Below are positions 49,990 to 60,756 of a stretch of DNA of 64,000 bases, one piece after another. The notes under the pieces were generated by a model. It searched no databases, was not told the DNA's origin, and saw only the letters and a program-made list of their open reading frames with translations. The stretch spans positions 4,063,001-4,127,000 of the forward strand of contig CM032127.1 of the NCBI GenBank assembly GCA_018894105.1. Reading direction: 5' to 3'. This stretch comes from Jacaranda mimosifolia. Its lineage: Eukaryota > Streptophyta > Magnoliopsida > Lamiales > Bignoniaceae. Each line of letters opens with the position of its first letter. Position 1 is the stretch's first letter. A program made the position numbers and the translations under genes.

Positions 49990-50310
49990 ACTTTTTTTGT
50001 TACAAGTTTTACATCTATCACTAAAGGAAAAAAATTTGTGACAATACAACATTATTTGTAACGAATATTTTGCTTTGTCACGTAAAAATAACTTTTTCGT
50101 AACAAAACTTTACTTTTTGTAAGAATAATTTCTATCTGTCACTAGAAAGTTACATTTTGTAACAAAATACTACTTATTGTAATGTGCATTTCATTATCAT
50201 CACAAAAAAGTAAATGTTTGGTAACGACATTTATAGTTTGTTACAATAACCATGTTCTTGCAACAAATTAAACCTTTGTTACAAATTTTTTTGTTATCTA
50301 AAATTCAATT
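49990..50310. repeat. subterminal repeats, right end of the CACTA element
   Basis: Cluster of TTTGTTACAA, TTTTGTAACAAA and related words within 330 bp of the right terminus, matching the left-end cluster. Confidence 0.65.
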
Positions 50311-50320
50311 TTATGTAGTG

Positions 50321-51726
50321 CCTGCTCCTCGTCACCTAACCACGAGAGTGATTTACTTGTCAAAACCCATATTCAATCGAAATGACCTCCAATAATTAAA
50401 ACCTTACTATTAACTATCTAAAATCAGTAACATCCAATTAACTTGATATAAGACTTCATCCGAAATTATCGTTAAGAAATACTCTTAATCATGCCGCTAA
50501 TTTACTATCGGTTACAAGGTTCTTAACGAAACGAGCAATAGATATAATCAATTCAACCCCATATCAGTGTCCTAAGTAGTTATAATAAGCCAATTAGTTC
50601 AATAACCCAATTATTGTCATTTAGGGCCCAATTTTTCAAATTTAGAATTTTTTTAACACAATTAACTCAATAAGTTCCCAATTATCACATCTGATACAAT
50701 TTTAGGTCTAAAATCTAACATCAACATGTATGAAACGTTTTCACTACCTAATACAATTCATAATCAACTATTCAAAGGTACAAAATGTTTAAACGAATGA
50801 AAATATATGAAAACTCTAATCTCAATACCAATCTTTACTCCAAAATGCACAATCGAGACCCCAAAACCACGAACCGATCACACCACTGTGACCACCTCGA
50901 TGAGATGAAGATTCTATCTAGTCGCCGCCGCCACCAAAAAAATGCAAAACCACCACCTTCTGCTGCGTTTTGTCCTCCTGAGTCAACGGTCCGATTAGTT
51001 TTTAGTTTCGAGGCCTGGATGACCTTCAACCGTCGGTCACAGCCACAACTATTGCTTCTCGCCGCCACGTCTGTTGTCTTCGTTTCTGTCACCGTTGCAG
51101 CGCTACTCTTCCAGGCAGGGTCACCGGTGTGAAGCCTAGGCCACGCTCTTCCAGGAACTCCGCCCAGAACGCCCCTCCGACCGCGTCTTGTCGCTGATCG
51201 CTACTTTCCGCCGTGGTCAAGTGTCGGGTTTTAGAACCGGGGTGTCTCCTCCGTGCTGGGTGTGTGCATGTGGTGGCGTTGGGGTGGAGGGAGCAAGGGG
51301 AGATGGTTGATGAGGTTGGATGATGGAGATAATCCGCCGGGAATGGTTGCCGGAGAGAGAGAGATGAGAAGGTTGAAGGTGATGCAGTAATGGTGAAGAG
51401 AAAGAATGAAGGTGGAGTGAAGGATGAAGAAAAAACATTTTTTTATAAAATTCATTTTGTTTTTTTTTTTAATTGTAATTTAGCCCTTAGTTTTCATTAA
51501 GTTATTCAATTAAGTTATTTAAGTGATTAAAATATAGTCTTGACCCTAGTTGACTAGAGGGCTTCCATGCAAACCCCTTAGTTTTCCAATTTGATTCAAT
51601 TAAGTTTTCAAAAATTACAAATTGGCCTCAATACTTTTAAAATTAAATAGTAAATTAAAATTCATGAAAATGAAAAATAGTGGTAAATTAATTATCACCA
51701 ATCGAAGGAATTCTAGGGGTGTTACA
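50321..51726 (-). repeat. 5' LTR of the gypsy element, part 2
   Basis: Continues the LTR after the CACTA insertion and matches 31283-32689. Ends (plus strand) GGGGTGTTACA, i.e. TGTAACACCCC at the minus-strand start. The next five bases are TAAAC, but the partner target site cannot be checked because the other LTR is truncated. Confidence 0.85.
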
Positions 51727-52240
51727 TAAACACATTAGAAAATAGTATACACATCTAGTATGTATAAATAGTTTACACACACACACATATATATATGGTA
51801 ATGCGTATATATACTTATTATAAATATAAATTAATATATACATATATATTATAAGTTTTTCTTTACTCATAATAAATGTATATAATATATATATATATAA
51901 TATTGACATGCATATATTAATTAATTCTCATTTTTTTCTTTTGTATAAGAATATTTTTCTTGTTTATTTCTTTGTGTATCTTTATATACTCTAATAAATT
52001 AATGTTCGATTATATGGATATGATATAGAAACATTTAGTAGTTATATTTTTATATATGTATGTATACTTTTATATCTTTTAGATATATAGATATTATTAT
52101 AAAAAACTTAGATATATTTATAACAAACACAATACTTTATTAATTACTTATATAAGTGTTACATAAATTGTATGCTTTCATATTACAAGAGTATACAAAA
52201 AATAAAACTTTATTTTTGTAACTATTTATTAACTAAGAAA
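51727..52240. other. AT-rich stretch, no gene
   Basis: Rich in (TA)n, including 51886-51899. It may be the interior of the element whose end lies at 52640. Confidence 0.4.
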
Positions 52241-52640
52241 TGCAATCACTAATTAGTGACTGCATCAATAAACGAAAGAAATTTTGATAGTAAATTAATG
52301 ACCGAAAAATAATCCGGTCATTGATTAGTGACCGACTTAGTTATTGTTTTATATGTCAATAATATTAGTTACCAAAAAAAGAGTTCAATTACTAATTAGT
52401 GACCAAATTAGTAATCGCATTGTGTGGTCACTAATATTAGTGAACAAAAAAAAGAGTTTTATCACTAATTAATTATTTGAGCGGTCACAAATATTAGTGA
52501 CTAAAAATAGAGTTCGGTCACTAATTAGTGACTAATCAGTCACTAATCTTTTTAAAAAATTATATATAAATTGGATACTAATCGATCATTCGATCATTGA
52601 TGATCAATCACTAAAGATCATTTTTTTCTTTTTTGTAGTG
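52240..52640. mobile_element. orphan CACTA-type terminus with palindromic subterminal repeats
   Basis: Ends TTTTTTGTAGTG at 52640, i.e. CACTACAAAAAA read inward. The 400 bp before it repeat TCACTAATTAGTGAC-like palindromes at least six times (near 52246, 52317, 52390, 52427, 52490 and 52518). No matching left end was identified; the gypsy element lies immediately to the left and may separate it from its partner. No coding sequence, so non-autonomous or a fragment. The family differs from the element at 39195-50320. Confidence 0.5.
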
Positions 52641-52695
52641 TCTCGAACATCAAGCCACCAACCATAAGAAAATATTATTGAAATTACTAACCAGA

Positions 52696-53037
52696 AGCTT
52701 GATTGTGTTTTTAGTTTCAATTTTCATTTTCAATACTTTTAAAATTTGAAAAGTTAGTGAAAGTAAATGAGTTGAAAATAGATTTGTATTTGGATAGTAA
52801 ATTGGAAAAATAATGATTATATATAGTTACATAGATTGTAGGTGGAGAGAGATAATAATAATGAAGAAGAGAGAAAAGATATATATATACATATATATAT
52901 AGGTTATTGGGAGAAGATATGTAAGTAATTGAAAATGAGTTGGAATATTAATAAAAATAATGATAAGTTGTTGATAATTCATTTTCAAATAGTAAAAACA
53001 GATGAAAATGAAAATAAAACATAATCAAACTGCCCCT
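52696..53037 (-). repeat. MITE copy 4
   Basis: Ends GATTGTGTTTTTAGTTTC and GAAAATAAAACATAATCAAAC. The interior (GGTGGAGAGAG..., TGAAAATGAGTTG) is the reverse complement type of the copies at 12144 and 53804. Confidence 0.5.
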
Positions 53038-53601
53038 AAGTTATCCTCAATAATCTTAAAAAAAAAATCACAAAATATTGAAAATATGAAAGATGACAGG
53101 ACCTCACTACAGATATAAAAAGTTATCTTTATATATTTAATTTACGTATATATGCATATACATAAATAAAATATATATATATTCATCCACACCGACCCAT
53201 TAATTCCACTCTCGTCCCTGTACTCCACCGCTACCTTACTCTGTCGTGGCACCCATGGTTGCACATGCTTGGCGCCACTATGGCAGTTAGAGGCTAGATC
53301 TAGCCGGCGCCGTCAAAGAAGCATCTAGACATGGCATGCATACCCACAAGGAAAAGGGTTAGGTAGGTGGGAGTGGCAACGGCAACAATGGTTGTGGTTG
53401 GTGTTGCAAATATTAAAGAAGAAGTTGAAGGAGGAAAAAAGGAAACAAATTGTTAAAAGGAAGGGAAAAAATTATTGACTATGTAACCTAAAATTGTTAA
53501 AATGACATCATTTGATTATTTTTTTTTACTTATTTATAACTGAGTATTTTGGTTCAGGAGAATAGTTTACTCTCTCAGTCCGCCAACCCGACAAAATTGA
53601 A

Positions 53602-53611
<10 letters not shown>

Positions 53612-53639
<28 letters not shown>

Positions 53640-53680
53640 GTTGTTGTTGTTGTTGCTGTTGTTGTTGTTGTTGTTGTTGT
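53612..53680. repeat. (ATT)n(GTT)n compound microsatellite
   Basis: About ten ATT units followed by about twelve GTT units with a single GCT interruption. Confidence 0.9.
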
Positions 53681-53803
53681 GCTGATGTTAGCAAGCTTTA
53701 TTAGTTAGACTGGCAATTAGATTTATTTATTATACATCCACTGACGACATAGGTGTTGCATATAATCTCAAATTTGAGAGGGTCTGTATGTAATTATACC
53801 AAG

Positions 53804-54172
53804 TGACTGTTTGTTTTTGTTTTTAAAGTCCCTTTTCATTTTTTTCCTAAAAAATAAAATCAGAAAACTATCAATTTCTCCCCTATTTTCACAGATATTT
53901 TCATTTTCAATACATTTTTTCAAACATACTATTACACTCTCTCTCTCTATTTTTATCTTTTATTTTCTCCTACTCACATTTGCACGATTTTTAATACAAA
54001 AATACTATATTTTTCAAATACAACTCATTTTAAACCTTACATAATTCTTACATTTTAAATAAAATCTCCAAATAACATTTCATTTTCAAAAATACATTTA
54101 TAACTAATTTTTTACTACTCTTTTTCATTAAAAGATAAAAATACTTTCAGAAAATAAGTCCAAACTTTCCTT
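53804..54172 (+). repeat. MITE copy 5
   Basis: Starts TGACTGTTTGTTTTTGTTTT and ends AAATAAGTCCAAACTTTCC. Interior close to the copy at 12144 (CACAGATATTTTCATTTTC, CATTTATAACTAA). Confidence 0.55.
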
Positions 54173-54344
54173 ATGTTTTGAGAATGATTCTTGTAATTAT
54201 TCCATTAGATGAAAACAAAAGGATCAAATAAAAAAGAAAAGACACATAGAAAATGGTACTGCACATACACTATAGGGACAAAACACCCATACTTAATTTA
54301 TTATTTTCAATGTAGATTCAATATAAACTCTAGCGCAGCGCTTA

Positions 54345-54940
54345 GCCCACACATGATATAATTAGCATGTCGTCTACATATAGACATACAATGACATATT
54401 TGACAGTGGTGTCCTTGATGTATACAGATTTGTCGCACTAACTGATCCTAAAGTCATTCACAATCATGACTTGATCAAATTTTACATGCCATTGCTTAAG
54501 TGCTTGCTTTAAGCCATATAATAACTTTATTATCTTGCAAACTTTTTCTCTTGGCTTGGAACCACAAGCCCTTCTAGTTGTTCCACATAAATTTCCCCAT
54601 CTAGGTCACCATTTAGGAAAGTTGTTTGAACATCCATTTGATGAAAATCAAGATTATTGATAGTTGTAAGTGCAATCAATAACCTAATGGATGTTATCCT
54701 AGTCACTGGTGAATAAGTGTCAAAGTAGTCAAAACCTTCTTTTTGTTTATATTCTTTGACACTAATCTTGCCTTATATTTATCTATTGTACCATCTGCTT
54801 TCATCTTCTTCTTGAAAATCCATTTACACCCTAAGGTTTATTTCCAAGAGGAAGATCCACCAATTCCCATGTGTGGTTTGCATGATGGACTCAATTTTGC
54901 TATTTACCGCCTCTCTCCATAATGGAGCTTCTGGTATTGT
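54345..54940 (-). pseudogene. copia reverse transcriptase, N-terminal part
   Basis: Reads KEGFDYFDTYSPVTRITSIR, then LLIALTTINNLDFHQMDVQT and TFLNGDLDGEIYVEQ, and after frame changes YVIVCLYVDDMLIM with the catalytic Asp pair intact (near 54375). Truncated right after. Frameshifts and stops in the linker and before YVDD. Confidence 0.8.
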
Positions 54941-54972
54941 CATAGGCTCATTGAAAGTTCATGGTCCACTTT

Positions 54973-55800
54973 CTAGCACGTAAGCCAAGAAATCAGGTCC
55001 AAATAACTTAGACATTTTAGCCCTCTTACTACGTCCAAGTTCATTTTCCTCCTTGTCTGATTCTTGAACTTCTTGAGGTCTTTTAATTGAGATTTGTCCT
55101 TCTTCCTTTTTTCAAGGAAACACATCCTCAGGAAACTTGCATTCCTCGACTCGATAATAGTATTGACATGAATGTGATCTATATCAAATTTATGTATAAG
55201 GAATCTATACACTTCACTATGTTGTGCATACCCAATAAAGATTCAGTTAACTATTTTAGGTCCTATCTTGATCATTTTAAGAGGTGGGACTCCTACCTTA
55301 GCTAGACACCCCACACTTGAAGATATTGGTAGGAAGGTGGACATCCTTTCCAAGCTTCATAAGGTGTTTTTTTCTAGTTTCTTATGAGATAACTTATTAA
55401 GTATGTGGTTTGCAATTAACACTATCTCTCCCCACATATTTTTGAGATGCTCCTACATTTATTAACAAAGCGTTCATCATTTCTTTCAACGTTCTATTTT
55501 AAAGCTCTACAATGTTGTTTGATTGAAATGTATATGAAGTTCTCGCTTCATGGATTATTCCATGTTCCGCACAAAACTCTTCAAATGGGTAAACATATTC
55601 TCCTCCTCTATTACTTCAAAGAGTTTTTATTTTCCTCCCAAGTTGATTCTCAACCTCACTTTTATATTGTCTAAATACTTTCAAAGTCTCATCTTTAATT
55701 GAAAGTAAATAAACATAGCAATACCTAATGCAATCATCAATGAAAGTTCACAAATATTTCTTTCCACCTTTAAACTGCACCATTTTTAAATCATACATAT
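54973..55800 (-). pseudogene. copia integrase
   Basis: Reads YVYLLSIKDETLKVFRQYKS, ENQLGRKIKTLRSNRGGEY (the usual SDxGGE has Asn for Asp) and CAEHGIIHEART, followed by NRTLKEMMNALL, and VNCIFIGYAQHSEVYRFLIH at 55150-55260. Stops occur in the middle. The Asp-to-Asn change in the catalytic core would inactivate it. Confidence 0.8.
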
Positions 55801-56400
55801 CAGTGTGAATAAACTCTAATGGGTTAGTGCTTCTCTCAGTTGACTTAAAAGGAATTTTTGTCATTTTTACCTCAATGCAAATTTCACATCTTGATTTTAA
55901 GTCAAGATTTAAATTTGGTAATAGGCCTATGTTTACAAGTTTAGAGATTGACTTGTAATTAGCATGTCCTAATCTATTATGCCATAAATTAGATGACTCA
56001 AGCAAGTAGGAAGAGTTCATTTTATTATTATAACCGACACTTGGTCCATTTTTTAGTATGATGGTCATTACATTTATCTTAAAAAGATCATCGCATAAAT
56101 AACCTTTACCGACAAGTATTCCATTTTAGTAAGTACAAACTTGTCGGGCTTAAAGACCATTTTAAATCCATTCCTACTTAACGTAGGTCTTGACACTAAA
56201 TTCCTTCTAGTATTCTTCGACATGTGAAGCACATTATTGAGAGTCAATTCTTTTTCGGAGGTCATTTTCAATATTACTTTGCCAACTCCGTGCACCTTGG
56301 AGCTTGAGGAATTTCCCATGTACCAATTTTCATCCTCAACCTCTCCATAGGTTGTAAACATCCTTCTATTGGCACACACATGTTAAGTGGCCCCCGTATC
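55748..56400 (-). pseudogene. copia protease and GAG-pre-integrase domain
   Basis: Protease reads WWVDTGAT followed by an in-frame stop and HVCANRRMF (about 56350-56400), catalytic Asp kept. Then [20 protein letters not shown] and [13 protein letters not shown], and the zinc-binding pre-integrase region NLWHNRLGHANYKSISKLV with CEICIEVKMTKIPF. The DLKMVQFKGGKKY end leads into integrase. Confidence 0.85.
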
Positions 56401-57599
56401 CACCCACCATTGATTGGGATTTTCAACTAATTACCTCTGAAATAATTGCGAACAAATGCATTTCTCCTACCTCATCAGGTAGTTAGTCCACTTAATGATA
56501 TCAGGATTCATCTCCTCATGCTCATTGAATTTTGGGGCATCTCAACTTGCCCCACTGCAACAAGAGCATAAGCAACAAGAGGAGCAACTAGAGTGGTCCA
56601 AAATTCCACTACCAATACCATCAGCGTTGGACTCAGTATTTGCAACATTCATTTTCTCGATGTTTGATGTCATAATTAAAATTTTTGAAATGACAAAAAA
56701 AACAATGTAGTAACAAATCAAACCTAGAACCCTTATTAAGCTAGTAATCAAAATAGAACAAAAGTTGCTTCATGTACATAACAGAGCATATAATTTGAAT
56801 AGAATTATTTGAGCAGGTAAACTTTTATGTGAAGTAGTATTTAAGAATCTTAACAATGAATATTGGATTTTGAAGTGCTCAGAGTTAATAACCAAAAGAC
56901 TTTCAAATCAAAACTATTTATCTGCATTTTTTTTAAATTAGAACATAATATTCATAATATAAAATATTGTAGCCTAGCCAGTGGCCTTCAAAATCACCAT
57001 AAATTATTTCTTAACAGATTTTGATTAAGAACCATAGTTAGATCCCAAGAAAGAACATATATGTAATGAATATAATGACTTCATAAGACTAGTTTCCTCA
57101 TTAGTCTTCATAAGACTTAAAACAAAAGCCACATAGGCACACTTACTATTTGGTTTGCTAATAAATGAGTAATGAATATAATGACTTCTTCAACCAAACC
57201 AATTTATATAGATTTGACAGAATATGTATGTTTACCAGGGACTAAATTTTGCACAAAAATTTCAAAAATGGCAAGTTGATGTCCCTTTTTTTTTAATTAT
57301 TATTATTTGTCCAACTAATGGGACAAATATATATTTTGAATAACTAACAATAATACTGTAAACAAAGAACAAACAGTACCATTAATTGCATGACCTGGTT
57401 TTTAGCAACTGAACAGTGCATTATTCACAGGAATTTTAGAGCAGAATTTTTACAATTCAAAACTGGTTTCCCTCTCCTAAACCAAAGAACATATAATCAA
57501 TCTCTTGAACGTAGATGCAGAAATCAGAATATTAATCTTACTGCAACAGTACACTACGATATATCTGACACAAGTATAAAATAAAGCCTTGTTTTGTGT
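56401..57599. other. no gene; possible remains of copia gag
   Basis: The minus strand near 56500-56700 reads MTSNIEKMNVANTESNADGI with Ser/Cys repeats (CSSCCLCSCC), possibly a scrambled gag start. Otherwise AT-rich without a clear gene. Confidence 0.3.
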
Positions 57600-58400
57600 A
57601 AACATGTAATTGAAATATATAGACATATAAAATTATGTTTAAACATAAAATTATTTATTGAGTGAAAAAAATGAACAGCAAAGCCTACTTGAATGCGAGA
57701 CAAAAATTGTATTATCCGAGGCATATTGTTTCAACAGTCTCGTTAAGGTAATATTGTCCCTCACACGGTGCTAGAAGGCTCTTGGCAATTAACCTCCTAA
57801 GATGCAATGGCTCTCCGGTTAAGGTAGCACTCCAATAGAACAGATCTAGCGAACTTTACTAACTTGGAACTCTTCTTTAATGGACAATGTATAAGTGTGC
57901 AACGTAGTGAGATAGAATGATAGTATGTATGCTTCTTTTTCCAATAGTTTGGGCTGATTCTAGGGACTTTTATTTATAGTTGTACAATGCAATTTTGTTG
58001 ATGAGACATGATTCTTCACTAGAATCATAATTCTTTCTTTTAAAGACACAACTATAGGATAAAATCCCACAACTTACTCTTTCAATGAAGAGTTATAGCG
58101 CCACTAAAGAGTTAGGAGCTCAAATCATAGCTTTAGCTTTTGAGTTGACTTTTCTATGGGGGTGTGCTCATCGGGATACATTAAAAATAAACTTTAACTA
58201 TTTTATTTACACATCTGTGCACTCTTTTTTCCAACGTGGATAGACTTGTTTTACACATTAAAATGTCATTAAATTATTTCTCAATTTAAACTCAATTTTC
58301 TTTTTCAAACATTTGATTTTGGCATATAAATATGCCGAATTTTACACCATTTACCTTAAAGAATAAGCCTCCACATCAGATGAAGTAAAAGTTAGAAACT
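57600..58400 (-). repeat. possible 5' LTR of the partial copia element
   Basis: On the minus strand this contains a TATA box (ACTATAAATAAAAG, near 57968-57982) and lies upstream of the copia genes at the expected place and orientation. Sequence style (less AT-rich, no ORF) fits an LTR. No second LTR in the window, so its edges cannot be set. Confidence 0.35.
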
Positions 58401-58503
58401 TGACTTTATTAGAAACACAAACATCCGAGAGAATTCAATACTTCGAAATTTAACATTTCCGCTAAGGAGGGTAAGTTAGGATCTAAGATTAGCCAAAATA
58501 CAT

Positions 58504-59321
58504 AATTGATGGAGGGTAAATTGCATTTTTGATCCCATAAACTAGGTCCATTTGGATTTTGGTCCCATTCTCTATGACTTCCACACATTACATCCACTAA
58601 GTGCTTTTTTTTTTTTTTTTTCCTTCTAGTTTAAGGATTAAAGAGGTTTTTCGTCCAATAGTTAATGAAGTCAATCATGTGTTACTCACATGGCCATTAA
58701 GTTAGTACTTTTTTTGTCTCATAAGTTAGATTTATTTGAATTTTGGTTCCAACAAAATAAAGAACTATCAATAAGAAACCGCCAATAAAGACAGCAACAT
58801 AATTTGTCTTTTTTGAAGTTTTAATAACTTTTTCTCCATTACATTCAATCCTAAGTAACTCAGGTATTAATTGTCTTGCTCTTTCACACATTTGAAGATC
58901 TTCCCTAGCAAATAAATCACACATATATTATGTATGGAACCACAACCATGGAACCTCCTATTTGGATTTTCATCTTTGAATGAAATTTTCAATGGAGCTG
59001 ATGTGCCATAGAAACAAATGACACACTCACTTGCAGCCATTTTTTTTTTTCCTCTTTTGCAAAAATCTACTAGAGCTCCGATTGGGACCAAAAATCCAAA
59101 TAGGCCTAATTTATGCGACCAAAAGAGCTCAAATAAACAGCCACGCGAATGGCATGTGAGTCACTCCATTAACTTCAGGATGGAAGCTCTTTTGAATCCT
59201 CAAATTGAAAAAAAAAAAATGCACCTATTGAATACAATGTGTGACATTGATAAAGAATGGAATCAAAATTCAAATAGGCCTAACTTATGAGATTAAAAAT
59301 ATAATTTACCCAATCGATGGA
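58504..59321. mobile_element. Mutator-like element carrying a GRF zinc-finger frame (copy 1)
   Basis: Element 58514-59311 with long imperfect inverted ends starting GGGTAAATTGCATTTTTG (right end: AATATAATTTACCC). Flanked by AATTGATGGA (58504-58513) and AATCGATGGA (59312-59321), one mismatch in ten, consistent with a 9-10 bp Mutator-type target duplication. Encodes no transposase; inside, on the minus strand, lies a decayed GRF zinc-finger/membrane protein frame. Sister of the element at 59437-60181, only about 125 bp away. Confidence 0.75.
58697..59040 (-). pseudogene. GRF-type zinc finger protein with C-terminal membrane segment, frameshifted
   Basis: Starts at ATG 59040 (MAASECVICFYGTSAPLKIS), then DENPNRRFHGCGSIHN, matching the GRF zinc-finger pattern (CxCG ... 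NPxRxFxxC). One metal ligand is gone (Cys to Tyr, CFYG). A frameshift after the second half leads to DLQMCERARQLIPELLRIE and then a hydrophobic helix (VAVFIGGFLLIVLYFV), ending at 58697. This finger, helix and membrane-tail layout is common in small plant GRF proteins of unknown role; GRF fingers bind single-stranded nucleic acid in other proteins. Not functional as it stands. Confidence 0.7.
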
Positions 59322-59427
59322 CAACAAACTATGAGTATCATGTACTGCCTCTTGTGATCCAAAGGAATAAATCAGCACATTTGGTTGGATTTTGAACATG
59401 AAATTAATTTGTTAAATGTCTTTGTAG

Positions 59428-60190
59428 TAAAAATAAGGGTAAATTGCATTTTTGGTCCCACAATTGAGGCCGTTTTCGATTTTGATCCCATTCTTTTACA
59501 CTTTCTCACATTGCATCCCATAAGTCCATTTTTTTCTCAATTTAAGTCCTGAAAGGGGGTTCTGTCCAATAATTAACGGAGAAGTCACGTGCCACTCACG
59601 TAGCCGTTAAAATTGTTGCTTTCTTGGTCCCTATAAGTTAGCCCCGTTTGCATTTTTGGTCCCAACGATAGCTTCAATAAATTTTTTGCAAAAGAAGAAA
59701 GAAAAATAGCTGCAAGTGAAGGTGCCATTTATTTTTGTGGCACATCGTCTTCATTAAAAACCTCATGGACAAATGAAAATCCAAATAGGAAGTTTCATGG
59801 TTGTGCTTCCATGAATAATAGATGTGGTTTCTTTGTTTGGAAAGACCCTCAAATGTATGAAAGAACAAGAAAAGTGATACTTGGGTTATAGGATGTTGAA
59901 TGTAACGAAGAAAAGTTGTTAAAACTTAAAAAAAAAAATTATTGGAGCTATCGTTGGGACCAAAAATGCAAACGAGCCTAACTTATGGGACCAAAAAAGC
60001 AACAATTTTAACCGCCACGTGAGTGACACGTGACTTCTCCGTTAATTATTGGACGGAACCCCCTTTCAGAACTTAAATTGAGACAAAAATGGACTTATGG
60101 GATGCAATGTGAGAAAGTGCAAAAGAATGGGACCAAAATTGAAAACAACCTAAGTTGTGGGACCAAAAATGCAATTTACCCTAAAAATAA
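59428..60190. mobile_element. Mutator-like element carrying a GRF zinc-finger frame (copy 2)
   Basis: Element 59437-60181 (745 bp) with terminal inverted repeats of about 240 bp (59437-59680 and 59940-60181) that start GGGTAAATTGCATTTTTGG. Flanked by a perfect 9-bp target duplication TAAAAATAA (59428-59436 and 60182-60190), the Mutator signature. No transposase. The roughly 260-bp centre holds a GRF zinc-finger frame on the plus strand, opposite to copy 1. Confidence 0.9.
59706..59891 (+). pseudogene. GRF-type zinc finger frame, start codon lost
   Basis: Reads without interruption for 61 codons to TAG at 59889-59891: (I)AASEGAIYFCGTSSSLKTS, NENPNRKFHGCASMNNR, CGFFVWKDPQMYERTRK, VILGL. The initiating ATG of copy 1 is ATA here. 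The first Cys of CxCG is Tyr (YFCG), while the second Cys, the NPxRxF box, the third Cys and CGFFVW are kept. The usual coiled and membrane tail is cut off by the stop. Residue-level match to copy 1 is clear over the first 45 codons. Confidence 0.7.
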
Positions 60191-60756
60191 AAAGAAGAAA
60201 AAATTTTGAATTCAAAGATGGTAAAATGATTATAATAAACGTCAAATAGTCATTTTAGAAGTAAAACTGGCAATACAGTTTGGTATGGAGTTTGAAATGA
60301 CGAAGCTGTTTATCAACTTTATAGTGATTATACGAGTGCAATTAATTTTAATAATAGAATAGTTAACACACACAATTTACAAATTAAAGATTAGGGATGT
60401 GAGGTGGCTGAGTTGATTTACGAGCTTAGTGAGTTGGCTTGTGTGGCCCTTAATATTATTTAAATAAGCATGAGCTTATGTTTAAATTCATAATGGCAAT
60501 ATCAACTCTACGTTTTATAGTGTATTAACAAATGGATAATATTATTTACTAGACATTAGTTATCATTATGAGGGCCAATGCACCAGAGTAACATCAGTCA
60601 TGCATTTGACAAATTAACACACATATTTATGGAAAAGAAAAGAAAAATTAACAAACGGTTTATTGCAACAGTAAAAAGTAAAATAAATCAAAGTACAAGA
60701 CAATAAGTTTGACTTTATTAATGGATATTCCCAACTACTGAAGATTTGATGAGATT
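60191..60756. other. downstream flank of the second P450, no gene
   Basis: No coding region seen. The phrase near 60510-60600 (TGTATTAACAAATGG, TATTTACTAGACATTAGTTA) resembles the downstream flank of the intact P450 near 12985-13025, so the two P450 loci share flanking sequence as well. Confidence 0.4.

Larger units (their letters stand above)
39195..50320 (-). mobile_element. CACTA (En/Spm) DNA transposon nested in the gypsy LTR
   Basis: The LTR sequence breaks at 39194 and resumes at 50321; the other LTR copy is continuous here, which fixes the insertion. The right end is ...TGTAGTG, giving CACTACA when read inward; the left end reads TACTACAAGAAATTTTAC, a CACTACAAG terminus with its first C changed or lost. 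A 3-bp target duplication is not clear, so a few bases at the left joint may be gone. Both ends carry subterminal repeats (TTTGTTACAA). It encodes a TNP2-type transposase and a second En/Spm gene, both on the minus strand, both damaged. Confidence 0.85.
46740..50320. other. 5' region of the CACTA element
   Basis: No gene seen. Contains repeats of a CCAGTTTCTGGACT-like word (46975-47150), purine-rich runs (47440-47560), a run of about 18 G (47864-47881) followed by (AG)n, an 80-bp direct repeat (47950-48029 and 48081-48160), a possible MITE start at 48262 (GGCCTGTTTACTTTGTG) and the subterminal repeats at the right end. Confidence 0.5.
31155..51726 (-). mobile_element. Ty3-gypsy chromovirus-type retrotransposon, interrupted by a CACTA element
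   Basis: Minus-strand order: 5' LTR (51726 to 50321, then 39194 to 37622, split by the CACTA element), primer-binding site (37618-37607), gag, protease, reverse transcriptase, RNase H, integrase with a chromodomain-like end, then the 3' LTR (32689 to about 31155, cut short). The LTR starts TGTAACACC and the complete one is about 2.98 kb without the insertion. The chromodomain-type tail and long LTRs point to the Tekay/Del lineage. Aligned LTR parts agree at roughly nine bases in ten by eye, so the insertion is not recent. Every coding part has stops. Confidence 0.85.
54345..56400 (-). mobile_element. partial Ty1-copia retrotransposon
   Basis: Minus-strand order: protease, GAG-pre-integrase, integrase, first part of reverse transcriptase; the sequence stops just after the catalytic YVDD, so RNase H and the 3' LTR are missing. 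Most of gag is also missing or scrambled. It is a different copia family from that at 21 kb (other motif wording and opposite strand). Confidence 0.85.
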
